Assembly: GCA_015501075.1 (NCBI GenBank)
Contig: JADNYJ010000497.1
Location: 1 to 22,880 of the forward strand
DNA: 22,880 bases
Reading direction: 5' to 3'
Origin: Gymnopilus junonius
Taxonomy: Eukaryota; Basidiomycota; Agaricomycetes; Agaricales; Galerinaceae
The position numbers were made by a program, and so were the translations under genes. Below, piece by piece: positions 1 through 15,111 of the stretch. The first letter of the stretch is position 1; each line of letters starts with the position of its first letter. The notes under the pieces were generated by a model. It had not been told where the DNA came from. It searched no databases and saw nothing but the letters and a program-made list of their open reading frames with translations.

Positions 1-316
1 TGGTAACAAGGTCGGCAAGACGGAAATTTCTAGAGGAAAACGGGATGAAAAGCTTGGATTATGACATCCCATGTTGCGACGACTTGGGTAAGAAAAGCTC
101 ACCTGACAAGAGAGAAGTGGCCATCTGTATCTTGGTACTGATGGAGTGCGTGTTCTTTGAGCTCATCAGAGTCATAACTTTTCGTTTCAGGTTTTCGTCG
201 ACTCATAACAAGGACGGATGTGGTTTGGAGCAAGACCAATTTGCAGTTGGAAGCTATTTAGGTCACCATGTCACATGTCGCGTTATCATACATATGTACA
301 ATTTCATTTCGAATAT
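1..316. other. left-edge region, no gene supported
   Basis: This stretch lies beyond the 3' end of the minus-strand disordered-protein gene. A plus-strand frame is open from base 3 to 359, and its first part (roughly bases 3-90, ending near a GTAAGA at 91) could be the last coding piece of a gene entering from the left. The rest of the frame has no recognisable motif and runs over the neighbour's 3' end. I see no RNA gene, repeat or promoter element here. Confidence 0.4.
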
Positions 317-3300
317 CTACTGCTTAATATACAACCAAGCTACTATACTAATACAATAGACACAATCGCATAAGGATACAATAATCATTTCAGTAACATA
401 CATAGTCGACGTTGTAAATTTCGTGAGATCATGTCTGGTTTGGAGGCTGTTCGGCTTCCTTGCCTGTCCTTTGTACCGTGTTCCTCTACGTCGCGGCCTT
501 TTCTGGCTGTCTTCAGGCAAGTCTTCATCCACATCAAATACGACGCCTGGCCTCTGCCTTCTCAGTTTGTTCTTGTTTCGAACCTCCGCATCAGCTTCTT
601 CCTTGTTTCTCCATTCCTCCGTTGCCAACTTTGGGTCACGAGCAGGGGGTGGTATTATGGCACCCTGACTATGCATCGACGCCGTCGGTGACCCTACGAC
701 GGTGTTCGTCTGAAAAACATATAGCTGAAATCTGTTTTACGCGAAGAAGAATACAAACTTACTGCGGTGCCATCCTGAGCTTCCATCGAGGCCACAGAAA
801 CTGCATGATTCCTCCTAGAGGTCAAGTATCGGAACGGTGTAAATACACGAGAGCTTGATGAAGTCTTCTGCTCTCCACCGTGGATTCGCACTGGTATGGA
901 GAACTCATCCGCAGTTTGTAATTTAGGGGGAGTTGGAGGCGTCGCTTGTAGGCCCGGATTTCCATTTGTTGACTTGGTGTTTCCAGGGCTTGAATCAGGC
1001 GTCTTTGTAGCAATGTTCGGGTGCCAGATTTCATATTGCGGAGTTGTTTGAGTCGAAGGTTGGGGTGGTGCTTTCCGGAACACATTGAAGATACTCCCCT
1101 TCTTTGCCATTTGAGAAGAAACAGATGGAACGGCAGACTGCCGTGAAATTGTTGGTTTCAACGGTGTCGAGTTTGCTAAGGAAGAGGGCGTCATAAGAAT
1201 GGTTTCTTCAGATGGAGCTTTAGGTAGTGTCACGGTGGTCCTTTCCGCAGTCGGGTTAACGCGAACTAGGTTTGTCTGGAAAGGGGTGTAATGCAGCTGG
1301 GGATACACAGGGGACCGGGTCCTGGAAGGCTCGTCTTTCTGGGGAGGGTTTACCATCGACGTGAGGGGTAAGGAAGTGGGTAGCGACGCCGAATGTTGAT
1401 GTCGATTGGGCTGCGAAGGAGCAGGATTCTGCGATGATACAGGAACTCGCGTATCTTGGGAAGCGTTCTTATGAGAAGGGTGCCCTTCTGATGTAATCCA
1501 GCGCCCTGGGAGGATCTGAACTATAGGTTTGAAAGATTTTCGATTGAAGTGCGGACTCGCCATTGCCGATGCTAATTGGTATTTCATGATGTTCCTCGTG
1601 CGTTTGAACGGTGGGAAGAACGTGGCTGGCTTGATTGTCGATCTGGGCGCCAAATATTTCACGCTTGGAAGTTGGGCGCCCAGTCAAAGGAGCAATTGAG
1701 GTCTCGACGTTCAAGGTGCTTGTTGCTTTAGGAGAGATAGTAGGGCCACTCTCTCCCTGCATCCGGGGACTGTTCTGTTTAGAGCCTTTCGAGGATCCAT
1801 AAGCTGCGTTATTGGTGACCGAAAGAGCTGACTGTAGGGGAAGCATTTCGCTTTGTACTGCCCTTAGACTTTCTTCCTTCGAAGGCGGTACTGGGACATG
1901 CAGAGACGGTATTTCTTTGCTGAGGCTAGATGTTGCATGGATTATATGGGCTCGATTCTTCGGGCTTTCTTTTTGGTGCTTCGTTGATGGGGGTAAACTC
2001 AACCCACCTAGTAGTAAAGAAGCGTCGACCAAGTTTTCCTGCTGCAATGTCTGAGTCCCATTTTCCTGTCTCTGGTCCGACAATGCGATTTGCGAAGTGG
2101 TATACGCAACAGAGGGAAGATTCTCGATTGGGGGAAAGGAATGATTTTTCAACACAGCAGTATTAGGCAACGTATCGGGGTAGCGGCGAAAAGGGTCCCC
2201 CGCAATATGACCAGGTTGACCACTGTTGGAAGATTGAATTCCTAAAGGGGTATGACGACCTGATATTGAATTCGAATCTACCGCCAAGTTATGCGATGCA
2301 TTGGAAATGGTTACTTTGGGCCCGTTAGTTGTCAATGGCCGAGAGGCCGACAGCCCAGCTCTTTCTTCAATGTCTGCCTCTGGGTTTTTTAACTGCGTGG
2401 CAGAAGAAGGCAAACGAGATTGAAGAAGAAGTTCAGTAGAATTGGAACCAGATTTCAACATTGGAAGCTCAGCAAGTCGTCCACCGATGATCGGCTGAAG
2501 GACAACGGGAGCCTGACGGACATCTGGAAGTGTGGTAGTGATTGGACGGGTAAAACCTTGAGGTCTTGTGCTCTCTGGTTTGACAGTAAGATCTACAGGG
2601 GGTGGGACGTTTGACAAACTAGTTACATCTGTGGTTGTCACGTCTTGCACTCTTAACTGGCTATGTAAGGGCGCAACGCGAAGAGAGGGAGATGACGAAG
2701 GGGGTGCTGGATTGATGGAAGGAGCTGCAACCGAAATCTCGCGGAGAGCTCCTTCGATAGCAGGCTGAATAAGCTTAGAGGTCTGGAGGTTTTGGGAAAG
2801 TATGTTCACGTTCGAAGTTGAAATTTCTCGCTGCGGAGGGGATTTCGAATCTTCTGCTGCTGAGAAAGGTGTCGAGATAGCACCCTTTCCTTGGATGTTC
2901 GCTCCAGGGACATTCGACTGAATATCTGCATAGTACATATCGCCTCGCTTAGAAAAGGATGCTGACGGTTGTAAGCCAGAATTTGGGATAGAATTCTCAA
3001 AGGGATCCCGGACTAATACAACTGACGATTCCTGGATTCTGGTCGTAGGTGTGTTACCTGGCATGTTCATACGATTTTCGTGGCTCGGCCGAGGCGATAG
3101 CATCGGAACAGGCTCTCGTATATAGGTAGGTTCACTTTGTCGAGGGCTGTCTTTCTGACGGGAAGATGCAGGTAAACGCTGTATATATGGCCCGTCATAA
3201 GCTTGCGATGACACAGGAGCTTGAGTAGATTTGTTGGTTTGTGACTCTGCTAGAGGGACAGCATGCTGCGCTCTTGACTGAAACAGTGTTAGTTTGAATA

Positions 3301-6177
3301 GTCTCAACATGAGCAAGGAATTGGACATACAACTGATCGGGCGTCATCGGGAAGTCTTCCAGGGGGTTGATCGGGATAAATAGTTGGGGTCAAAGGAGGA
3401 GGGAGTGCAGAGGATTCTCTTCGTACAAAAATTGGATAACGATTGGCAATTGGGACTGAAGAAGGCAGAGGTAATGAAGAAGTGGTTCCGTCTTCATCCG
3501 GGATGTGTTTCGAACTGTGATTCATCGCAGTTGGAACAGCGGTGACGTTGACGTTCTGGCGCAACTTTGGGGAATGATCGAACCTCTGAGAAGAGGAATC
3601 AATCTTAAAAAATGTATGGCTTGATGGCGTGAGCTGTGGTTGTTTGGAAGGGCCAATAGATTGCAAACCAAGACTGAACGCAGGATTCAAGGGCGAGTTT
3701 TGCACGACATCCTTGGCCGATGTGGATAAAATTGGATCGACTTTTGGCGTAAATTCTATGCTCACTGACTGCTGCTCCTTCCATTCCGGACGCACCTGGG
3801 CTTGCTCCGCGTCCTTGGATGGCTCAGAGCTCAAATTCCCCATCAAACGAGGTGCAGTACTGGGTTGTTGCGCAATTTTCTGATTAGAACTGACAGACTT
3901 AAATAATTTCATGAGCTAAAATGCATTACGATAGTGGAGAGACTGACCGATTGTGTGTACCCTATGCCACTGCGCAACGGCTGAGAACCGGTAGACTGAG
4001 AAGTAGAGATATACTGAGGAACTGCTGAAGTAGAGCCACGAGGAGGGGGTCGACGTTGACTTGAAGACGGCTGCAAGGCAAATGCGTATTAGAATTAAAG
4101 ATAAACGAATTAAGTAGACTAACATCAACTGCTTTTGAAAATGACTCAGGAAGTTCTGCCTGAGAGTCGTCCTGACGACTAGAAAGCTTCAGGCGGTTCT
4201 ATTTGCAAGAAAATCGGTTTCAGGACATTGGGTTCAGAAAGTGTACATGCTTACAATCTCTCTCCGCATCGGTACCGGGGTATCATTTGCTGGTGGCTCA
4301 TTCGCCAGGAATTGGCCAGGCCGATCAGTTACCCTCAAATCTTTCGGAGGAAGATAAACAGGCATTTGGAAGGGGGTTGCAGAGATGGGAGGTTGCATAT
4401 CCGAAACAACCTGAGAAAGCTTTGGCTGCGTCTGATTCAAGGCTCCCAGCATGGGTGCGGGGTTTAATGGAACAGGAGGTCGGTCCTGCAGAAAGGTTAG
4501 AAACGTTGATAGACTTTTAGTCCTCCATACCTTAAGTAAAGCCTCGTCTCCATTTGGTCGGGCGTGCTTTTGTCGTATCCGACTCCCGACGCGAACTTGA
4601 ACAGAGTTGTCTGAGCTGTCTCCTTCATCGATTTGAATAGGCTCTCGATTGATAATTTGCCTTGATGTTTTACGGTCGTGACCAGTAAAATTGTCCGAAA
4701 CCCAGCCTTGGTGGTATTCCTTTTGCCGGTCGCGTTCTGATGTTCGAGGCTTCGTGCGTCTGAGCTCTTGCTCCCCGTCAGTAGCTTCTGCACGATACTT
4801 ATGTCCTCCATCCCGCCTTTTAGACCGATAAGGATCTCTGGTATTTTGGACCTCTGTCCTCGTTCTTTCCTGCTGAGCCACCCTGTTAGAGTCATCTCGT
4901 GTAGCCGGGCCATCTTCAGGGATACTGTCTTTAGTTTTGGTATTCGGACTTCCCTTAGTCATGTCGCTTTCCTTGCCCCTGTCCTTGTTGCGATCGTGGT
5001 CACGTTCCCTTGTACGATATTTCTCCCGTTCGCGCTCCTGGTCCCGATCCCGTCTCTCCCGCTCGTAGTACCGTGCTGCGCGCTCCTTCTCCCTTTCTCG
5101 ATCTCGATATCTCTCGCGTTCACGGTCTCTGTCGCGCTGTTCGTGCTCCCTATCTCGCTCCTTTTCATTATGCTCGCGTTCCCTTTCTCTCTGTTCGCGT
5201 TCCCTTTCTCTCTGTTCTCGTTCCCTTTCCCTCTGTTCACGTTCCTTTTCGCGTGCGCGCTCTTTTTCGTGCTCCCGTTCTCGCTCCTTTTCCCTCTGGC
5301 GTTCCGTCTCACGTTCGCGCTCTCTTTCCCTATATTCGCGCTCTTTAAGCCGCTCTTGTTCTCTTTCCGCAACTTTTGCCAATTCCCTCTCGCGGTCCTT
5401 ATCACGGGTCCTGGTTCGTTCTCTCTCTTGATCTTGCTCCTTCGCTGGCTGCCTGGTCCTCTCTCTTTCACCAACCCTTTCTCTTCTTCTGTCGCGTTCC
5501 TTTTCTTTCGTCCGTTCCCTATCTCGCCTGTTATGTTCTTGCGGTCGATCTTTCTCCTCATTGTAAGACCGATATTTTTCTAACGGGTCGGTCCTTTCCA
5601 GAAATTTTGATGGCCCTTCAGCCTGCTTCGATGTAGGGGGAAGGTGTGTCGGGAGCCAAACTTCATGTTGGACAGAAGTGGGTTCGATTTGCGAGCTACT
5701 GGCAAGAGGAGCAATTTTGGTAGGGATTTGTTGCTGAGTCCGTGTCCTTGTTGAATAGGATGGGCGGGTAATCGGAGGGGGTAGTGGTTGGGGTTTATCG
5801 TCATTATAGTCGTGATATTTCGTGGGAGTGGCCTTGGGTAACGGCTGGACGTATGTAGATGGAACAGCGTGGCTCGTAGGTGCGTAAGTGGAGTGCTGTG
5901 AAGCTGGTATCGTAGGCGCTGTGTTGCTCGAGGGTATTGGTTTATCGTATGATGTGACTGGGATCGAAGGTGGATGTTTAGCTGCACGACTAGAACTTCG
6001 CTTTTCAGTATGCTGACGAGAAGTCTGAATTGGGGCAACATTATCGTGAGCCCGGTTTGGCTTCGGTGAATCTCGGTCAGGATCAGCGTTAGGAATCCAG
6101 AACTTGTATGTGTCTCGTGAGGCAGACTTAGAATGGCCCGTCTGAGTATCATGAAGACGTGAGAAGAAACTTTTCAT
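317..6177 (-). CDS. very large disordered protein with Arg/Glu-repeat core, function unknown
   Basis: I do not recognise this protein. The proposed start is the ATG at 6177-6175. Exons that keep frame are 6177-4531, 4485-4255, 4198-4124, 4070-3948, 3897-3331, 3277-763 and 709-317, giving about 1,800 residues. Nearly all of it looks disordered: a Ser/Pro/Thr-rich N-terminus, then from about residue 205 to 425 a stretch almost wholly of Arg, Glu, Asp and Lys (RERER/QREREREQ), then a long Ser/Pro/Gln-rich part. Tryptophan is rare but recurs in an aromatic/aliphatic-W-x-P motif near residues 27 and 174 and near base 1030. The 3277-763 block changes frame somewhere between 1662 and 1469; either a 91-nt intron with a weak GTGAAA donor (1662-1572) or a one-base error would explain it. 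The RE-rich core resembles RNA-processing factors in composition only. The last 28 codons are AT-rich and hydrophobic and may not be real coding. Two genes rather than one is possible. Confidence 0.7.
5174..5236 (-). repeat. 21-nt tandem repeat coding a 7-residue Arg/Glu unit
   Basis: Three head-to-tail copies of a 21-nt unit (5174-5194, 5195-5215, 5216-5236) are identical or nearly so, and a fourth degraded copy follows. On the coding (minus) strand each copy encodes one QREREREQ-type heptad. It lies inside a longer purine-rich stretch (about 4960-5570) that codes the charged core of the disordered protein. The unit is a multiple of three, so gain or loss of copies would change length without breaking frame. 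Confidence 0.85.
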
Positions 6178-7006
6178 ACAGAGGTCGGCAGCGAGAGTCT
6201 AAGGATATTCTGTTATGGACCCAATTCGTGAAAGAAAAACAAAACAGGAGGTAGACACGCATCAGGAAGCAATAACGGCTTTCTGTCGACATGAGGCGGA
6301 AGGAAGGCACGGCGCGTGCTGTCTGCCCAACCTGCCTTTCGGGGAACACACTGCTTATATGTAATCGAGTCACAGCAAATTTATTTTCAGAAATGTATAC
6401 CGAATACACGAAAAGGATGTATGTACGCCAAATCGGCAAAGCAGACAGTCTGAACGACCTGCAACATGCCAAGGCTTCTGCCCGTAGAGCTCGGCTGAAC
6501 TGACCCCAAAACGAAGGCAGAACAACGCACTGCATTTCCGGGCATCGATCTTACACGATTTTGACTCATTACAGGACAGTAGAGCAGCTGAAAGGCTGTT
6601 GGAAACGCGAAGTTCCCCTGTCGAGACAATTTAAGGATCGTGTATCATTCGAACTAGAAGCAAATATATATGGAGGGAAAGAGGATAATAGAATTGGATA
6701 CGAAAAATGTCGAGTCAAGTTGGTCTGAAGGTTGAGTGCATTTTATGGGCTAAAGGGGCGTGGGAAATAACATGAGTAAGCCTCGGCTATGGCCGGGCCC
6801 CCTTGAGGCATTGACTCTTCGGTATCGCACAACATATTACTTCGACTTCCACTCGTCTTGAAATCCCAGTGGTCACTTTTCTATATTCCTCTTTATATCA
6901 TTAGCGGACCCCTAATTCACCCCTGCCCCATCTTGTCCTATTTGCATGGTGTGCTTGCTTCCAACATTTCTCAACCCCATTCTGATCTACCTTATAGAAC
7001 GACACG
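6178..7006. promoter_or_regulatory. divergent intergenic region between disordered-protein gene and deubiquitinase gene
   Basis: These 829 bases separate two divergent start codons, so they should hold both promoters and 5' leaders. The open frames inside (for example minus 6535-6149) have no conserved features. A perfect TGACTCA (6562-6568), the Gcn4/AP-1 type bZIP core, is visible. The plus-strand leader before 7007 is pyrimidine-rich, common for fungal transcription starts. I see no other gene. Confidence 0.5.
6562..6568. promoter_or_regulatory. TGACTCA bZIP (Gcn4/AP-1 type) core
   Basis: This is a perfect 7-bp match to the bZIP half-site pair used by Gcn4/CpcA in fungi. It is about 440 bp upstream of the deubiquitinase start and 385 bp upstream of the divergent gene's start. 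A single 7-mer can occur by chance, so function is only suggested. Confidence 0.3.
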
Positions 7007-11255
<4,249 letters not shown>

Positions 11256-11464
11256 TCATCGTCGGTAGGTAGATCGCTTAGTTTAAGTACCATTGATTCA
11301 TCTCATACTATATGCAACCTTTGTCATCACTGTACTTCTCAATTCACTTTTGTCTGCATCGGAGGGATCACATGTAAGACATCTTACTAGAGGTGAAATC
11401 AGAAAGAAAAACATTGCCCAGGATATTACACAAATGAGGTGGTATATATGCCAATGACGTGTAT
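11256..11464. other. convergent 3' intergenic region
   Basis: This 209-bp gap between the stop codons of the deubiquitinase and Sec66 genes must hold both 3' ends. No coding or repeat signal is seen. Confidence 0.6.
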
Positions 11465-12280
11465 CTACTTTCGCTTCTTTGTTTTCTTGCCCTAGTAAGA
11501 CTGTGTTGGTAAATACGTGTGATGTGTATCGGGCAAACTCACAGATTTTGAAGCAGCAGAACCTTCGTTGTCGCTTGTCGCAGTAATTTCTGATGCAGTT
11601 GTTGGGGACAACAGCCCGTTAGCTGCTTTACTCGCCCCTGCTGTTGTGTCAATAACACCCTTCGATGGTTTGAGTTCGAATTTTGATTCTAGATTCAGTT
11701 GCATAAATTATGCATCGGGTCGAGAGTACTCGAAGCATACCAATTTCTGCTTTTGTTCCATTGATGTGTTCAAAAGCGGCGCGTATTTTCTCATTCGCCA
11801 GCATTTCATTTGCGGTAGGAAAGATGACCTGACCCCAGCCCTCCACAAACGAATTGGCCTCAGCGACCACTTCCATGATCTCAGCCTCCAATTCCTTCTC
11901 CGCAGCTAGCAAGCTATTCCATAGCTCGTCGCCAATGGAGCCTTTCTGGAGTAAACTTTGCAAGGCCGGCTTGTCTTCACGAATGCGGAGGACACGTTGC
12001 ACATCTGCCATAGCGCGTCGAACAAGAGCTGACTTGAGAAGAGCATCGTGGGCAGGTGGATCGGTCTTTTGGAGAAGAGTAATATATGCATTGCGTTCAG
12101 GATGCGAAGGAAAGTATGGTTCGTAGACCATTGCTATATGAAGCGCGTTTTTGTAATTAAACTGAGTGATAAATTGGGAAGCGACATACTGGATGTATGT
12201 TTACGATAGAAATAACTGAAAACAAATAGGCCGCCAAAGATGATAATAACATAGGCAACGGGGACCAGCACGGAAGCCAT
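11465..12280 (-). CDS. SEC66: Sec66 (Sec71), Sec63-complex subunit of the ER translocon
   Basis: Sec66 is a fungal subunit of the Sec62-Sec63-Sec66-Sec72 complex, which works with Sec61 in post-translational import into the endoplasmic reticulum. Four exons (12280-12190, 12133-11741, 11688-11543, 11491-11465) join in frame to 218 residues, close to the family size. A single membrane anchor occupies about residues 5-24 (VPVAYVIIIFGGLFVFSYF), followed by a basic YRKH. The body carries the family pattern YEPYFPSHPERNAYITLL and RRAMADVQRVLRIREDKPAL, then ELWNSLLAAEKELEAEI and WGQVIFPTANEM. The C-terminal part is low complexity. For the last junction I chose the acceptor after CTTACTAG, which adds a basic GKKTKKRK tail; an acceptor just upstream would end the protein after Ser-Tyr. 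The gene shares a 284-bp divergent promoter with citrate synthase. Confidence 0.93.
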
Positions 12281-12564
12281 CCTGGACGGGGTGAAATAAT
12301 CGGGTTGACGTGTTCGACGGTAAGATGCGCTGGCGATTAATTGGTGAGCGGGCAATATCGCTGTGTATGTTCTTGCTTGGTTTGGAAGGCCTTGATTAGA
12401 TAATATATGCGCAAACCCCAGATTAACCCCTGAGAACCCCACGGGACATCCGCTAAAGCGTCAACCGGGGTCCGAATCAGGAGCTTGAATATTTATTTAC
12501 ATAAAAAGAATGGACCCTGCATAGGCCCTCCGATCTACTCTTTTCCTCCTTCCGAGACTTTACG
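12281..12564. promoter_or_regulatory. shared divergent promoter, SEC66 / citrate synthase
   Basis: Only 284 bp separate the two start codons. An inverted CCAAT box (ATTGG at 12340-12344) lies 225 bp upstream of citrate synthase. A CCCCT stress-element-like core occurs near 12427. An AT-rich stretch with ATAAAAAG near 12501, about 60 bp upstream of the citrate synthase ATG, could act as a TATA element. These are short matches and only suggestive. Confidence 0.45.
12340..12344 (-). promoter_or_regulatory. inverted CCAAT box (possible HAP-complex site)
   Basis: ATTGG on the plus strand is CCAAT on the minus strand. In fungi the HAP complex binds CCAAT and controls respiratory genes such as citrate synthase, which starts 225 bp away. 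The motif is short, so the assignment is inferred from context. Confidence 0.3.
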
Positions 12565-14729
12565 ATGCTTTCTAGATCTGCCAGTGCTCTTTCTCGTACA
12601 GCTTGCCTCCCCAGGGCTCCTCAGCGCTTGGCCCAGCGCTTTGCATCGACCAAGGTTCGTGCAATAAACTAGCGCCTGTGCTCATCGGTCGCTCATCGTC
12701 TTCTTGCCTCTAGTCACTACGAGAAACCTTGCAGGAGTCATTCCCGCCAAGCAGGAGCAACTCAAGAAGCTTGTAAGAGTTAAATATTCTCCGTCGACGC
12801 TTACCGACACCCGTCCACCCATTCACAGAAAGCTGAGCACAGTCAAGCGGTACTCGGTGAAGTAAAGGTATGGCTCTATACCCTGTTCTAGCAGATCATG
12901 CCAACTGAGGGACTTCTTAGGTCGAGAATGTCATTGGTGGTATGCGTGGCCTGAAGGCCATGTTGTGGGAGGCATCCGTTCTGGATCCCATTGAAGTATG
13001 CTTATTTCACCACCACTTTTGCTAGCAAAATTTCTGATGCACCTAAAGGGCATTAGGTTCCATGGTCTCTCTATCCCCGACTGTCAAAAGGTCCTCCCGC
13101 CTGCTCCCGGAGGCAAAGAAATCATTCCAGAGAGTATGCTTTGGCTCCTCCTTACTGGACAGGTCCCCACGCCTGAGCAAACAGCGGGACTTTCTCGAGA
13201 GTTTGCGGAAAAGGGTGAACTTCCCAAATTTATTGAGGAACTCATTGATTCGTATGCACCACATCTCTACGGCTCTGATGCTGTAGCCTCATAGTCATCT
13301 ACTAGTTTCCCAAAGACCCTGCACCCCATGACGCAACTGGGCATGGCTGTTGCTGCTCTGAACCACGACAGTTCATTCCAGGCAGCTTATGAGAAAGGCA
13401 TCAAAAAATCAGAATATTGGACCCATACCTTGGAGGACTGCATCAATTTGATTGCCCGTCTTCCTGCTCTTGCCGCACGCATTTATCGCAACGTGTATAA
13501 TCCAGGTGCTGAACTACCCGCTATCAATAAGGATCTTGACCTTGTTGGTAGGTACTGCATAATTCGTTACTAGGTCTTATATTAACGAATATGACGATAG
13601 GAAACTATTCCAATCTTCTCGGTTATGGCGACAACCAGAGTCTGACAGAGTACTTACGACTTTACATCGCGTTACACGGTGACCATGAAGGAGGCAATGC
13701 TTCTGCACACACTGCGCGTAAGTTATAGCCATTAAATCTCTCGACTTGCTGACTTATGGTGTCTCAATTCTAGACTTGGTTGGCTCTACCCTTTCGGATC
13801 CATATCTGTCCTATTCTGCTGCCCTTTTCGCCCTTGCTGGTCCTCTTCACGGGTCAGTTCTCACTTTATCATGGTCATGATGATCTCTGATTCATGGAAT
13901 ATAGCCTCGCCAATCAGGAGGTCTTGAGGTGGCAATTGTCAATGCAGAAGGAACTCGGTAATGACATCACCCATGAAAGGATCAAAGAGTACCTCTGGAA
14001 GACTCTCAAGAGCGGTCAAGTTGTTCCCGGGTTTGTTTGGTGTTCTCAGTGATGATAGTACTCTTCTTACGGTTCTCTATGCAGTTATGGACACGGTGTT
14101 CTGCGCAATCCTGACCCACGGTTCATCGCCCTCCAAGAGTTCTGCGAAACTCGTCCCGAGTTGAAGAGCAGTCCCATCATTGACCTCGTCAATAAGGTCA
14201 GTGATTTTTCTTTTCTACATTGTGTCCTGTTGACCGTCCCCTTTTGAAGACATTCCAAGTCGCTCCTGATGTTTTGAAAGAGCATGGAAAGGTATGTTGC
14301 GAAAGCTTTGTTTATTGAAATCGTTGGTGATTCATTTAAACCATGAAACAGACCAAGAATCCTTACCCTAACGTTGATGCTACTTCGGGATGCGTCCTCT
14401 ATCACTATGGCCTTACGCAATTCAAGGTAGGCGGTCACTCGGCACTCGTTGCCCACCTCTCCTTTCTAAAACAGTCTTCTTTTAGTACTACACTGTGATA
14501 TTTGGAGTTTCTAGAGGTAATTTCATTTAATCGACTCTAATCAGCACGACTAAACACTCGGATAGCTCTTGGTGCATTGACGCAGCTTGTCTGGGCACGG
14601 GCCCTGGGATTACCACTCGAAAGACCCAAATGTAAGTGTCTGAATGTTGTGCATCGCCCTGATACTCTGTTAAACCCATTGTTAGCACTCTCCATGGACG
14701 TCATCGAGAAGCTCATCAAGAGCGCTTAA
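12565..14729 (+). CDS. CIT1: citrate synthase, mitochondrial
   Basis: The enzyme condenses acetyl-CoA with oxaloacetate to citrate, the entry step of the TCA cycle. Fifteen exons (12565-12654, 12714-12772, 12829-12867, 12921-12995, 13049-13251, 13306-13547, 13601-13717, 13774-13852, 13905-14030, 14085-14196, 14250-14291, 14352-14426, 14486-14516, 14566-14631, 14686-14729) give about 466 residues. The N-terminus ([20 protein letters not shown]) is Arg/Ser-rich with no acids, a typical mitochondrial presequence ending near RFAST. Catalytic residues are His301 in [14 protein letters not shown], His347 in [14 protein letters not shown] and Asp404 in PNVDATSG, matching pig His274, His320 and Asp375. 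Exon 2 is one base short for the expected frame, unless exon 1 is extended to 12658. Methylcitrate synthase is a close homologue and cannot be fully excluded, but the sequence and presequence fit ordinary citrate synthase. Confidence 0.96.
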
Positions 14730-15111
14730 TTGGAAAGTTAAGCCCAAAAATAGACATTTCGACTAGGATGTATTTATACAGGTCATTTGATTGGGAACTT
14801 GGGATAATTTACTGAAGAGTAGACGGATGAAATGTTACAACATATTTGGCATTATCAACTTTTACAAAAAAAAACTTCATTTCCTCCCTGACGTATGACG
14901 ACCGATGAGTTAAAAAGAGCGTAGATAGAAGAGTTAACTGAGCATAAATAAAAAAGGACAACGTCACTAATAATGACCTAGAGAAGGTCCCAAGGTTTAA
15001 ATATCCTACATGACGAGACACACATCGACATGGGTATACTGTGGTGTCACGAAAGCAGCATGACGAGACGATTCGTATAAAAAGCTAAAGCGAAAAGACG
15101 GGAGTTCCCAC
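14730..15111. other. convergent 3' intergenic region, citrate synthase / Pro-Gly-rich gene
   Basis: These 382 AT-rich bases lie between two facing stop codons. They contain short A and T runs consistent with 3' untranslated and poly(A) regions. No coding, RNA-gene or repeat signal is seen. Confidence 0.6.

Noticed and set aside
45..359. 104-codon plus-strand frame at the left edge
   Set aside because: Only the first 30 or so codons could be a gene end. The rest is AT-rich and covers the neighbour's 3' end, with no recognisable domain.
3898..3947. A 32-nt intron ending at TTTTAG (3947-3916) in the disordered-protein gene
   Set aside because: Too short for this genome. Using the later acceptor TTTAAG gives a normal 50-nt intron with a CTCAT branch-like site and keeps frame.
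5160..5340. Possible CRISPR-like or satellite array
   Set aside because: The 21-nt copies are adjacent without spacers and encode in-frame Arg/Glu heptads in a eukaryotic gene.
4768..5583. 271-codon plus-strand frame rich in Phe, Leu, Pro and Ser
   Set aside because: It is the antisense of the Arg/Glu repeat; GAG/CGG codons read backwards give Phe/Leu/Ser/Pro. The membrane-like look is an artefact of composition.
6149..6535. 128-codon minus-strand frame in the 6.2-6.5 kb intergenic region
   Set aside because: It overlaps the start of the disordered-protein gene in another frame, has no conserved motif, and lies where a promoter and 5' leader are expected.
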